From the NCBI GenBank assembly GCA_030144725.1, contig JASKMD010000030.1:158525-222524 (forward strand): a DNA stretch of 64,000 bases, given 5' to 3'. Both the position numbers and the translations under genes were made by a program. Positions 10,898 to 20,851 of this stretch are shown here, piece by piece. The notes beneath the pieces were generated by a model. It made no database searches, had not been told where the DNA came from, and saw only the letters and a list, made by a program, of their open reading frames with translations. Source of the DNA: Haematococcus lacustris (Eukaryota > Chlorophyta > Chlorophyceae > Chlamydomonadales > Haematococcaceae). Numbering within the stretch: the first letter of the stretch is position 1; each line of letters starts with the position of its first letter.

Positions 10898-11222
10898 TAT
10901 ATGGCGCCCACTGGAGCTGTGCTACTGGCCAGAGCAGGGGAAGCTGCCAGCCAAGGGCAAGGAGTACCCAGGGTTGGGCTACAAGCGGGTGCGAGACAAG
11001 CCCCCCAAGGCCCAGGAGCACCAGCCGCAGCCTGCTGAGGCACAGTGATGTGTGCCCCCTTTTTGAGCTGTCATCAGCTTGCAATTAGTGCATGTTTTGT
11101 CATGCCAACTCTACATCATAGCCCGCGGGTCAGGCAATAGTGTAGGTGGTAGGCTGGAGTAGCTGAGTGAGATGACCCACAGTCAAACAAGCTGTTCCGT
11201 GTTGAATGAGTTTTGTTTGTCT
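10898..11222 (+). pseudogene. Fanzor1-like subfamily 1 C-terminal tail plus 3' end (copy A)
   Basis: Begins at the junction motif CACACAAGCGTGTAT (10886-10900) and encodes [16 protein letters not shown] through a stop at 11044-11046, the tail that follows RuvC-III in the copy at 6500-6646. The downstream sequence shares the GCAATTAGTGCATG block and then, at 11153-11222, a GGAGTAGCT..GTGAGAT..CCACAGTCAAACA segment that also follows the copy at 60-62 kb. It is a fragment only. Confidence 0.7.
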
Positions 11223-11466
11223 GACGGCTGTCGGAACCATGCACCCACATGACCTCTGCACTTTACTGGCGGGCTCCCGAAAAAGTACACATGCAAAGCT
11301 CCTGCGAACGGTCTCCAAGCGGACACGTCGTATAGCATCGTATACAAAGCACGGCAATAGGTCATAGTACGCTTCTGCGGAATCGCCCACCACACTGAGT
11401 TAGAGCGGCTTTACCTGTCTATAGCATCGCCGTAGGAGACATTCAGACAAGCACGTCGGTGGAGAA

Positions 11467-12236
11467 ATGTCAAGAATTGCGACATTGTACCTGCATATTG
11501 CCACCATCCTCTGTGCGGCAGTCTTGTACGCTGCAACACCTGTTGATGTACAAAAGGAGTTGCACCAACGGAACTTGGACGTTACTCCGGGCAGCTGCAT
11601 GGCGCTGGCTAGGGCTGCCCCGCCCCCTCCGGAGTACCTTGATCTCTTCAAGAGGCAGTCTCGCGCCCTGCCGGACATCGCCACCTCAGACCTGGGCACC
11701 ACCGACTGGCCAAACAAGCCGTGGCTTGCACGCCGGCCCAGACTGACCCAAGTCCGTGCTCCATCCCTCGACAAGTGTAGCAACAACACAGGGGTGCTGC
11801 GCTACAAGATTTACAACGGGATGCTGTATGCCTATGGTGACTCACACACTCGGGAGTGGCACTGGTCCCGCCTGCTGTACAGGTGCGCAGGCAGGGGCGC
11901 AGTGCAGCAGCATCGGGCCGCAGGGGCAGTAGGCAGGCAGCAAGCAGCAGCACTGCTCCAGGCTGCTGCACACTGGCACAGCCCTCGCCTGCGCAGCCGC
12001 CCGCCCGCCCGCCCGCCCCTCGCCTAGGCTGCCTGCTGGCCTGCCGCCTAGGCTGCCGCGCAGGTGGTGCAGTGCCCGGCGTGGCCAGCGTGCTCCCTTG
12101 TGGCTGCAGGACGTACTTTGAGGAGTAGCTGCTGGCCGTGATGTGGCTGTACCGTGGCTTCCCCCGCAACATGGACATCTTCCACTGCTGGTGGGACACA
12201 CCCTGCGAGTGTGACCTGGCCGTGCCCTTCCTGCAG
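11467..12236 (+). pseudogene. GT90/CAP10-like glycosyltransferase, N-terminal part with premature stop
   Basis: Exon 11467-11882 begins with a hydrophobic segment (residues 4-23) suggesting a type II membrane anchor or signal peptide and ends ALLYR-like at CTGCTGTACAG|GTGCGC. Exon 12110-12236 continues TYFEE then TAG (12126-12128), then LLAVMWLYRGFPRNMDIFHCWWDTP in the same frame. The pattern RYKIYNGMLYAYGD.. followed by a helix and RxxPxxxDxxxxxxDxP resembles the CAP10/GT90 core, an ER/Golgi glycosyltransferase family. After 12236 the gene is lost and LINE sequence follows. The in-frame stop and missing C-terminus indicate a pseudogene. The family call is tentative. Confidence 0.5.
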
Positions 12237-12287
12237 GTCAGGGCAGGTCAGGGGCTGATCACAGGTGGCCCACCCCACCCCCCCATC

Positions 12288-12860
12288 CTCAACCCTCACC
12301 CCACCCCAACCCCCCACAGGGTGCAGGCAGGGGCAGTCGGTGTGGGGGAACAGACACCTGCCGCCCTGACACACACACGCGGAGGAGGCGGCGGTTGGCG
12401 GCTGGCAGGAGGCAAGCGGGGAGGCACTCTGCGTAGAACGCTGGCCGCTCTGCCTGCTGCGCCGGGGCGTACACGCACACTAGGGACACCGGCTTGCCTG
12501 CGAGCTCCCCGTCTACCCGCAGCACCCGCCCCTTGGCTCCCTCTGCCTGCAGCTGCACCTGGGTGCACCCTGGAGGTTGGTGGAGGGCTAGACCAATACC
12601 AGGCAGCTTTGGGAGCTGCCGGTGCTAGGAGTGTAAAACCACTGCCCCCGCCAGGCGGGCTTGGCCCCCGAGTGGGCTTCTGCCCACTGCCACACGCTCT
12701 CCGCCCTATGGCACTCTTGGAGGAACACCACTTGCGCCGGGCTGTCAGCGGCCCAGTCAAGCAGGGCCTGCAGTTTGTGCGGCTGGGCAAGGCCCTGCAC
12801 GTTGAGGGTGACTGCCATGAACCTGGCGGCCACACCTGGGCGCTGCATGGCTAGTCCTGG
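12288..12860 (-). mobile_element. LINE (L1-type) AP-like endonuclease domain fragment
   Basis: On the minus strand, frame 12588-12848 reads FMAVTLNVQGLAQPHKLQ.. and VVFLQECH, the Asn and Glu motifs of the endonuclease/exonuclease/phosphatase fold in non-LTR retrotransposons. A shifted frame then gives QPPGCTQVQLQ and GRVLRVDGELAGKPVSLVCVYAP with AERPAFY, the conserved middle of that domain. The element stops near 12290 before any reverse transcriptase. Loss of the 3' side is unusual, because LINEs normally lose the 5' side. Confidence 0.75.
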
Positions 12861-13307
12861 CTCGCCCCCGCGCGGGCTACGCGTGTGTGGCGGAGGGTGG
12901 GTGGGTTAGGAAGGGGAGGCGGACCTGGCAAAGGGGGTGGGCCGGGGATAGGGGTTGGAGTGGCCTCAATGCAGGCCAACTTGGCCCCCGGGCGGCGCAG
13001 GCGGACCTGAGGCTCACGCGTAGACGCCCTCGGCCTCCCCTCCCGGGTCCCTGCTGACTCAGCTACAGGGTTGTCACAAGAGGCCCCCAGCGAGCTGGCC
13101 AGGCTAGCAGAGGGGCTGAGCAACCCGTAGCGGCGCACGTGTGGGGACCCTTGGCCAAGCTGCACAGCACGCTGCCTGCCGGCTTGCTGGTGCCCTGCAC
13201 GCCGAGCCTCCCACTCCTCAAAGCTGGAACCGGAAGAGGGAATGCCATATCGGCGCCGGCTAGGCCCCCCTGTGGCTGGTTGGGTAGCTGGCTGCGTGCT
13301 GTGAGGG
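12861..13307 (-). other. Probable 5' portion of the LINE upstream of the endonuclease
   Basis: Pro/Arg-rich open sequence on the minus strand (12851-13165), continuous with the endonuclease fragment, ends at the duplication breakpoint near 13308. I recognise no domain. It could be the LINE's ORF1 or 5' region. Confidence 0.3.
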
Positions 13308-13383
13308 GGAGCCGGGCTGAGTTCCCAACCTGTAGGCTGATGCGTCTCTTCAATGCCGGTCTCAACAGAAAAGCAGCGTGACC

Positions 13384-13646
13384 GTCAGGGTCAGGGTCAG
13401 GGTCAGGGTCAGGGTCAGGGCCAGGGTCAGGGTCAGGGTCAGGGTCAGGGTCAGGGTCAGGGTCAGGGCCAGGGTCAGGGTCAGGGTCAGGGTCAGGGTC
13501 AGGGTCAGGGTCAGGGCCAGGGTCAGGGTCAGGGTCAGGGTCAGGGTCAGGGTCAGGGTCAGGGTCAGGGTCAGGGTCAGGGTCAGGGTCAGGGTCAGGG
13601 TCAGGGTCAGGGTCAGGGTCAGGGTCAGGGTCAGGGTCGGGGTCAG
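13384..13646. repeat. GGGTCA hexamer array (copy B)
   Basis: About 43 copies with scattered GGGCCA and GGGTCG variants; it corresponds to 4527-5226 but is less than half as long. The array has therefore changed length since the duplication. Confidence 0.96.
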
Positions 13647-14010
13647 GTGGCCTTACCTTGATGCCCTGGACGGCGGGCTCAATGTTGCTCATCACCGTCT
13701 GCCCTGCACTCACGATCACACAGCAGCCCACAGCAGAAACCTTGCCTGCAGCCTGGACCATCCCCAACCCCATCCCTCCTCCTCTTGAGGCAATAGGGTG
13801 TGGTGCAAAGAGCGTCAGAGATGGTGTAGCTGCCCCCGCCCTTGCCTCCCGCCCCTGGCGCCCTCCTTGTCCCCGACCCCCGACCCTGCCCCGCCCCTAC
13901 CCTCATTCAGCTCCGGCTCCTGCTTCAGGTGGCCAATGCGTATGCCAGGCACCAGGTTGACGTCGCCCTGGAAGCCGCGGTCCTCCTGAGCCAGGATGCG
14001 CATCAGGCTG

Positions 14011-14594
14011 AAGAAGAAGAAGAAGACTACTCCGGTACAAACCGGCGTGCATTAAGGGAGGAGCTTCCGCCTGTGGCGCGGCCTGCTCCCACCTCCAAAA
14101 GTTGGACACAGGCTGGACATGTCCCCACCAAGCTGCCCTAGCTGTAGCCACAGACCACAACTAGCAGCCAAGGCAAACAAAGAGGCAAAGATCAGTGCAC
14201 TCGGCAGCTGGACCTATGTCTTCTCCTCGTTGACGAGAGCAGTTCCCGCCTTGTCCGTCGGATGTCGCACTAAAAGCTGAAGTTCAGGCTCCAAAGGTCT
14301 AAACTTCAGCTGTCAGCCAACGTCCCGCGTTGAGGTAGCTCTGCACCCTCCTTGACGACGCCAGCAACTCCACAACAGCTCGATGACCCGCAAGGGTCGT
14401 GTGCGGCACCCGGACCTCATTTGTATTCCGCTAAACAAAGCGGTGCCCGTTCAAGCCTGGGAAGGCTGTCCCGTTGCATCCCAATTTGTATACCGCTTGG
14501 TGCGGTGGTGAGGTAGCTTAGCCAATCCGTGCGACCGAAGTCAACGCGGATTGTTACCAGGGCCACCGCGTGGAGGTGCCTCACCGCCAGCCCC
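14011..14594 (-). mobile_element. Non-LTR retrotransposon 3' end with (CTT)n tail, in ABCF copy B exon 4
   Basis: A 584-bp insertion flanked by a perfect 13-bp duplication GCGCATCAGGCTG (13998-14010 and 14595-14607). On the minus strand it ends in CTTCTTCTTCTTCTT directly before the target, a microsatellite tail as in LINE/SINE insertions. No coding domain is visible, so it is a 5'-truncated LINE or a SINE-like element. A GTTCAAGCC motif near 14450 on the plus strand is a weak B-box candidate only. Confidence 0.75.
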
Positions 14595-16152
14595 GCGCAT
14601 CAGGCTGCTCTTGCCTGCGCAGACCACCCCCAACAGGGCAGGCAGGGCAGCTGGGGAGGGGCTCAGGCGCCATCAGCAGTGTAGGCAGGCCTCAGCAACA
14701 AGGTAGCCAGCGGTGCAATAAGGGTAGAAAGTTGATGGGCATGCATGTGTTTGCTGTTGACCGTTTGTGGGGCAGCCAACCACCAACCGACAACTGACAA
14801 CCGCCCGCACCTGCGCCATTGGCCCCCAGCACACCGATCTTGGCGCCTAGGTACATGCCCAGGTTAATGTTCTTCAAGATCTCCTTGCCAGTGGGAGTGA
14901 CCTGCAGACATGGTCACACATTTGATGGCTAATGTGAGTAGGGCTATGGGGGTTGAGACAGGGGTGTCATGGCTGGCATGACAATGCGACTAGCTTTTGC
15001 CCCTCACATCAGCCTCTCACACTTCTTCTCACACCTGCATCGAATGCACTGCCAATGTTTGGCAATGCCAATTGCATCCTCCGTAATACAGCCTACCCCA
15101 ATATGGTCTTCTGGCCCACACTGCGCCATCACGCTCTGCAACACCGTGGTGCTAGAACGTTTATACTTGTTCTTGAAGATGCCACAAGAGCTTGCCCAGC
15201 GTCCAAGTGGAGCACAGAGTTGCCATCTCTGCAATGCTGGCTTTGTTTTCAATGGGCCAGTGAGGACTTACGCTAAGGCATTCTTCATCGCATGGCCTCA
15301 CACTCACTCCGTCACACAAAGGTTCCCATCTTTGGCTGCAAACGTAGGCGGCAATGGGTGCTAGATACAGATTAAAAGACTCGTGACTGGCGAAAGGCCA
15401 AAACATCAAAGGCCAAAACATGATGAATAGTCTGGGAGGGGAGCACTGACATGGGACCACCTCCCGATGCTGCCTGACCCTCCCACAGCTTGCCCAGCCC
15501 CTGCCTGCTGCTTCCCTCCAACCACCAACAACCTGGGAAGGGGGCCAGAGATAGTAGGAAAGGGAGGGTGGGCTGCGGACACGGAGATATTAGGGTAGAG
15601 GAGGGTAGGCTGTGCAGAGGGTACTTGACAAGGTCTGCCCGCCAGCCCCGGCCACTCTCACATCCTGACCATGTGCCAGCATGCAGCCATGTGCCAGCAT
15701 GCATCCATGTTCCAGCATACAGCCATATGTAAAGCCCTATGCTATATGTGAAGCACATGCGGCTGGTGCTGGGCAGGTGGGTCACACCTTTTTGATGTTA
15801 TTGAGTGAGAGGATGATTTTGCGAGTCTCCTCCTTGTAGGCCACACGCTCTGTGCGCACCTCCCCCGGACTTTTGAACCTGACAGTCACACATAGCCAGC
15901 CAGCGGTCACACACAGCTAGCCAGCCAGGCAACAGTTGATCACAGAGAGGCAGCTGGGAAGCTAGGCAGCAGCTAAGCTAAGCAGGTAGGAAGCAGCTGG
16001 GCTTCCATACCCCCTCCCCCTCCTCCCCCTCCTACTCCTTCCCCTCCCACTGAGAGCCGCCTGCAGTCGGCTGCTTCTCCTCCCACCTACCCCCACCCAC
16101 ATGGCATGCGCTGCAGGCCACATCACACATGCAGTGCTGTGCTATGCGCCTC

Positions 16153-16412
16153 GTGGCAGTCGCTATGCTTGGCTGCTTCTCAGTTACAATTAGTGCATGT
16201 TTTGTCATGCCAACTCTACATCATAGCCCTCGGGTCAGGCAATAGTGTAGGTGGTAGGCGGCTCATGTGCCATGTGCACTGGGTTTACTCCACACAGCCC
16301 AATAACACTGTTTGAGTCGGATCTAGTTAGTGGCTGCTAGTGGCTGCTAGTAGGTACTTCTGATCCGGCTCAAATGGAGGCCCTAGTGAGAGACAAAAGG
16401 GCTGCTTCTCAG
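16153..16412 (+). mobile_element. Short 5'-truncated copy of the Fanzor element 3' end (copy B)
   Basis: Element 16184-16399 is flanked by a perfect 13-bp duplication GGCTGCTTCTCAG (16171-16183 and 16400-16412). It is orthologous to 8362-8587, so the insertion predates the segmental duplication. It is 10 bp shorter because it has one fewer GTGGCTGCTA unit. Confidence 0.8.
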
Positions 16413-17362
16413 TAGCGCAGCAGCACGTGGCTGAAGGGCTCACTTAGTGGCGGTGCCCCCGCCGTTATCCTTGCCGGGCCGTACGATGCCTCCCCCTGGC
16501 CCATCACCCCCGCCTTTGCCTGAGCCAGACTTCTTCTTTGCACAGGCCACTGCCTGGCGCTGAGGCTGGGCTGCGGGCTGCCGGGGGGCGGGGCCGGGGC
16601 TGCAGGCTACAGCGGGAGCGTGGCGCGCAGCTGGCAGCCTGGCGTGTGGCGCAGCCGTGAGCTTCATGATCAACTCCCAGCAGAGGCTGTGTCAGCAGCA
16701 GAGGTCTAAGCTTCCCGCGCCGAGGGCGCTGCAATGCTTGTGATAGCAGGAGGTAGGGAAGTTATGGAGCGGACTGCGCGACGACGAGCGATGTCGCCGC
16801 AATGTGCGGTTTCCACCATGTAGATTTAGTCAAACATGGTGCAATCAATGTTACAACTTAGCTATGTTGCGGCTGAACATGTTTTTGCTATGGCCCTGGC
16901 ATGAATGACTGGCATTGCTTAGGCGCTATTCCAGCTGTGTGGTTTGACTTGCAACACGGACACATGCATACGTGAAGGACAAGTTCACCCGCCATGTTTG
17001 ACCCCAGCGCGCCAGGCTCTGGCTGCTGCCACTGCCTGGCGACGTTCCAGGCTCAAATGCAACGACAGCAAGAGCTCACGTGGTAGCAGGAGGTAGGTTA
17101 GTAGCGGTGGTGGTGGTGATAGTGGTGACTGTGGATGGGATAAGGGGTGGTTGGTTGTGGCTGGTGCGACCTCCACTGTACGCCATCTGGCTGGTGGAGG
17201 AGGCTAAGCAGCCATACCAGGCTGCTGGTCACCACGGCGTGAGACCCGGCATGTCCAGGCTGCACAGGGTAGCGTCACACAAGCGTCACACAAGCGTGTA
17301 TTTTTCACGGTAAACCCAAGTTGCTTGCAGAGGCCACCGCCCGTCGCACTGCGCATCGCGTG

Positions 17363-17556
17363 ATGGCTAAGAAGAAGCACAAGAAGGACCCGGGAAAGGA
17401 ACAGAAAGGTGCGTGTCCCCAGCCGACTGTGAGATCCGTAAGTTACGCGCTGTGTGATAACCCGTCGCTCCTGTTGGTACCATCGCAGCGTCTCGTTCCG
17501 CCCAAGGCAAGCAACGACAGGATCGTCTGGATGGCTGGACCACGCGTAGACGTCAG
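17363..17556 (+). pseudogene. 5' exons of unrecognised Lys-rich protein gene (copy B)
   Basis: Same two exons and splice sites as at 9551-9744. One base just upstream of the ATG differs (GCGTGATGG against GCGGGATGG), and this leaves the frame unchanged. It is likewise cut short by Fanzor sequence at 17693. Confidence 0.4.
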
Positions 17557-17927
17557 GTGCCGGCCCCGCCTTGTGTGTCCCCGCACTGTTTGTGCTGACC
17601 CCGCCTTGTGTCTTGTGTCAAAATGGCCTGTCAAAATGTCAATTGTGCTTGGCTGCAGGTTCGCCTCCCCTAGCAACGGCTGTCAATTGTGCAGTTCCGA
17701 ACCAGCCGTGTCAGCTCGTATGTGCATGCCCCCCAGCCATGTGAGCTGAACCTGCCACGTGACCGGCCTAGGCCCGCAGACTAAGTACCCCCAGCAGGCC
17801 AGGTCATCTAGCGACTGGTGCGCCCAGCCAAAAGCCAGCGGCATGCTAAGTATGTGCGGGGCCTGCTGTGTTGCCAAGAGGTGCCGCCTAACCCCCCTCC
17901 CCCTCCCCAGGAACAGCCCCCTTCTGG

Positions 17928-18320
17928 CAGTGTTGTGAATCTTCAGATTTTCAGATTTTCATTTTTCAGATTTTCAATGAAAATGAAAGTGTTTGTAGGC
18001 CTGCACTGTCTGAAATGCAGATATACTTAGGTTGCCAAAGGTCAGACATGCAAGCCATTTTAAAAGATGCAAGCCGTCCATGCTGTCCGTGGATCCGCCA
18101 TCTGTGGCGTTTTCTGGCTTGCGCTTCTTTCGCTGTGGCTGTAGCGCGCTGGCGCCAACCAAGTTATTCACAGCACAGCCAATCACTCTGCAACACCCGA
18201 TCTGCGATCTGACCGGGGGCAGCACCGGGCACTTTCAGATTTTTAGTGAAGACGTTCAGATTTTCAGATGAAAATTTTCATTGAAAATCTGAATGAAAAT
18301 CTGAAGTTTTCACAACACTG
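17928..18320. mobile_element. hAT-type MITE (copy B)
   Basis: Same 393-bp element, TIRs and 8-bp flanks (17920-17927 and 18321-18328) as copy A, so its insertion predates the segmental duplication. Confidence 0.85.
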
Positions 18321-18449
18321 CCTTCTGCTGCACCTGGCCCAGTACAAGTTGTACTGTACAACGACCCTTGGCCCCCCCATGGGGCAGGTGGCTGGACCGG
18401 GACACAAACGGCTGCCTGAACTTCCAACGCATTGGGGAGAGCATGCAAC

Positions 18450-19938
18450 CAGGGTTGTGACTTTGCGTTCTTTCACTTTTGCATTCTTTCATTCTTGCAT
18501 GAAATCGGTGAAATTTCAATGCAAGAATGAAAGACTTGAAACGGCATGAAAACGCGTGGTTGCCTTGTGAGTTTTGACCTGGAACTTTGCACACAGCCCT
18601 GTTTAACATCTGTCAACCCAATGCAACAATCAGGATACGATTTGGTGCACCACATCCACCAAAAATCATAGGTCAGCATGCATACCCATGCCTACGTGTG
18701 CGAGTACAGCTCCTATCCATGCATACTGATCTGATGAGTTACTTACTGCTGCCCAATACTCCCCCACTATTGCTGTTCATGCATGATGCCATGATTTTGC
18801 AGTTTCAGCGTTGCCCATGCAATGCCTCCCCTACTAAAGGGGTGCACCCTCCTCAGGCTGGCTGGCCATCCACTCCTCCCACTGTTCCACATCAGCAGCA
18901 TTAGCTGCCGAGGGCTGCTCCTGGTGCTTCAAGGCCCGAGTGTTGAAGTACACATAGGCCATTGCCCACATGCGGCCCATGAGCAGACGGCTCCAGATGA
19001 ACTTGGAAATTGAGCCCTGTGCTGCAGCAGCAGCTCGCGTGGAAGCTGCAGGTGGAGGAAGTAGTGGACGACCTCCTTGACCTGGTCAATGTGTTGGCGG
19101 AAGGATGGTAGCTCTGTCACCTCTGCTGGTGCAACATCATGAGCATCATGAGCAGAGCATCATGAGCATCATGAGCATGAGCAGTGCTCAGTTTGAGAGA
19201 GAGGGACAGTGAGGGTGAGGGTGATCAGTTTGAGAGAGAGGGACAGTGGTGGTGAGAGGTGGTGGTGGGTTTCAGAGGTGGTGGTGGGTTTGAGAGGTGG
19301 GGAGGGGTGAAGGAAAGTGGTGGTGAGAGGTGGTGGTGGGTTTAAGAGGTGGTGGTGGTAGTGGGAGGGGAGGTGGTGGTGGTGGTGGTGGTACTTACTA
19401 GTGAAGAATAGGCTTATGATATGTGCATGGCAGCCCAAGCTTTGACCTCTGTGAGGACTTCGACATACACCTCCCAGCGGCTTCCTGGGCTGCAGGACTG
19501 AAGAGGAACTGGGGCACGCTAGCAAGTGATTCTTGAGGCGCGTGATGTTGTTGATGGACTTGTCCTCGCCGCAATGGAGGCACTTCCCGCGATTCTCCGC
19601 TACAGTCCTCCATTGCGCTGTGATCCAGCTGCTGCGCGGGCTGCTTGTGGCTGCACCTGCGGCTGCACATGCTGTTGTGCCTGTTAGGTTGTAGAGGGGT
19701 CGCATTGCCCAGGCCAATCACGTTGTGCTGGAGCACCCGTGGCAATGCCAACGAAGGGCCAGAGCATTCTGTTGAAGGCCACTAGTTGCCGCGACAGCCT
19801 CAGCCATCGGGCTCTACTCGTGCTGCCGGGTGCTGGGGGCTACCGGGATTTTTCATTCCTGCAATGAAATGTTGCATTTTTGCACGTGAAAGATTTCACT
19901 GCAAGATTTCATGAAATACTGCAATTTTCACAACCCTG
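18450..19938 (-). mobile_element. hAT DNA transposon, degenerate, with BED zinc finger
   Basis: A 1,489-bp element with TIRs CAGGGTTGTGA / TCACAACCCTG and a perfect 8-bp target duplication CATGCAAC (18442-18449 and 19939-19946). On the minus strand 19500-19700 encodes CLHCGEDKSINNITRLKNHL with the Cys/His spacing of a BED finger, the DNA-binding domain of hAT transposases. Codons at 18929-19120 (SFRQHIDQVKEVVHYFL) may be a remnant near the C-terminal dimerisation domain. The catalytic RNase H-fold region is absent, so it is non-autonomous. Confidence 0.87.
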
Positions 19939-20207
19939 CATGCAACGCCCACTGGATCTGTGCCAGTGGGAGGGCCCCGAGTCTTTGCCTGCCCCTGGCG
20001 ATGAGTACCAGCAGGGCTACAAGCTTGTCAATGACCGGCTGCCCAAGGGCAGGCAGAGGTTGCACCGGGCTGCAGAGTATCGGCGGGGCATTGATGGCCG
20101 GGCCCGCAACAACGCATATGGCTTAGTAATTTGCACAGGCTGTTAGCCTTACCACAGCTAGCGTGGTTGTATACCTTGGCCGCTTCTACAGCGGCACACA
20201 AGCGTGT

Positions 20208-20351
20208 ATATGGCGCCCACTGGAGCTGTGCTACTGGCCAGAGCAGGGGAAGCTGCCAGCCAAGGGCAAGGAGTACCCAGGGTTGGGCTACAAGCGGGTG
20301 CGAGACAAGCCCCCCAAGGCCCAGGAGCACCAGCCGCAGCCTGCTGAGGCA
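20208..20351 (+). pseudogene. Fanzor1-like subfamily 1 tail (copy B, cut by gap)
   Basis: Counterpart of 10898-11046, starting at the junction motif CACACAAGCGTGTAT (20195-20209) and running into the N gap three codons before the expected stop. Confidence 0.7.
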
Positions 20352-20851
20352 NNNNNNNNNNNNNNNNNNNNNNNNNNNNNNNNNNNNNNNNNNNNNNNNN
20401 NNNNNNNNNNNNNNNNNNNNNNNNNNNNNNNNNNNNNNNNNNNNNNNNNNNNNNNNNNNNNNNNNNNNNNNNNNNNNNNNNNNNNNNNNNNNNNNNNNNN
20501 NNNNNNNNNNNNNNNNNNNNNNNNNNNNNNNNNNNNNNNNNNNNNNNNNNNNNNNNNNNNNNNNNNNNNNNNNNNNNNNNNNNNNNNNNNNNNNNNNNNN
20601 NNNNNNNNNNNNNNNNNNNNNNNNNNNNNNNNNNNNNNNNNNNNNNNNNNNNNNNNNNNNNNNNNNNNNNNNNNNNNNNNNNNNNNNNNNNNNNNNNNNN
20701 NNNNNNNNNNNNNNNNNNNNNNNNNNNNNNNNNNNNNNNNNNNNNNNNNNNNNNNNNNNNNNNNNNNNNNNNNNNNNNNNNNNNNNNNNNNNNNNNNNNN
20801 NNNNNNNNNNNNNNNNNNNNNNNNNNNNNNNNNNNNNNNNNNNNNNNNNNN
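20352..20851. other. Assembly gap (500 N)
   Basis: Exactly 500 N, a conventional placeholder. The right edge of the segmental duplication is hidden here. Confidence 0.99.

Larger units (their letters stand above)
4445..11046. repeat. Segmental duplication, copy A (partner 13308-20351)
   Basis: From the GCTGTGAGGGGG motif at 4445 the sequence matches 13308 onward, through the hexamer array, ABCF exons 5 to 1, the divergent promoter, the unknown gene start, the Fanzor fragment with its MITE and the second Fanzor tail. The match ends at or beyond 11046 because copy B runs into a gap at 20351. Long stretches, for example 8632-10115 against 16444-17927, differ at only a few bases. The copies differ by private insertions: 5594-6881 only in A; 14011-14594 and 18450-19938 only in B. 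Confidence 0.93.
13657..16667 (-). pseudogene. EttA-like ABCF, truncated duplicate (copy B, exons 1-5 only)
   Basis: Contains the transit-peptide exon (16444-16667) and counterparts of exons 2 to 5; exon 5 is 13657-13703. Upstream coding identity to copy A is nearly complete. Exon 4, which carries the end of Walker A, is split by a LINE-tail insertion (14011-14594). Everything downstream of exon 5 is missing because the duplication ends at 13308. It can encode at most the transit peptide and a fragment of the first ATPase domain. Confidence 0.88.
17693..20151 (+). pseudogene. Fanzor1-like subfamily 2 C-terminal fragment, broken by a MITE and a hAT element (copy B)
   Basis: Collinear with 9881-10837, including the same MITE at 17928-18320. 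It is additionally split by the hAT element 18450-19938, which landed in the codons after QRIGESMQ. It resumes at 19939 and ends at the stop near 20151. Confidence 0.75.
13308..20351. repeat. Segmental duplication, copy B (partner 4445-11046)
   Basis: The right copy of the segmental duplication carries ABCF exons 5 to 1, the divergent promoter, the unknown gene start and the Fanzor fragments in the same order and orientation as copy A. It has private insertions at 14011-14594 and 18450-19938 and lacks the one at 5594-6881. It runs into an assembly gap. Confidence 0.93.
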
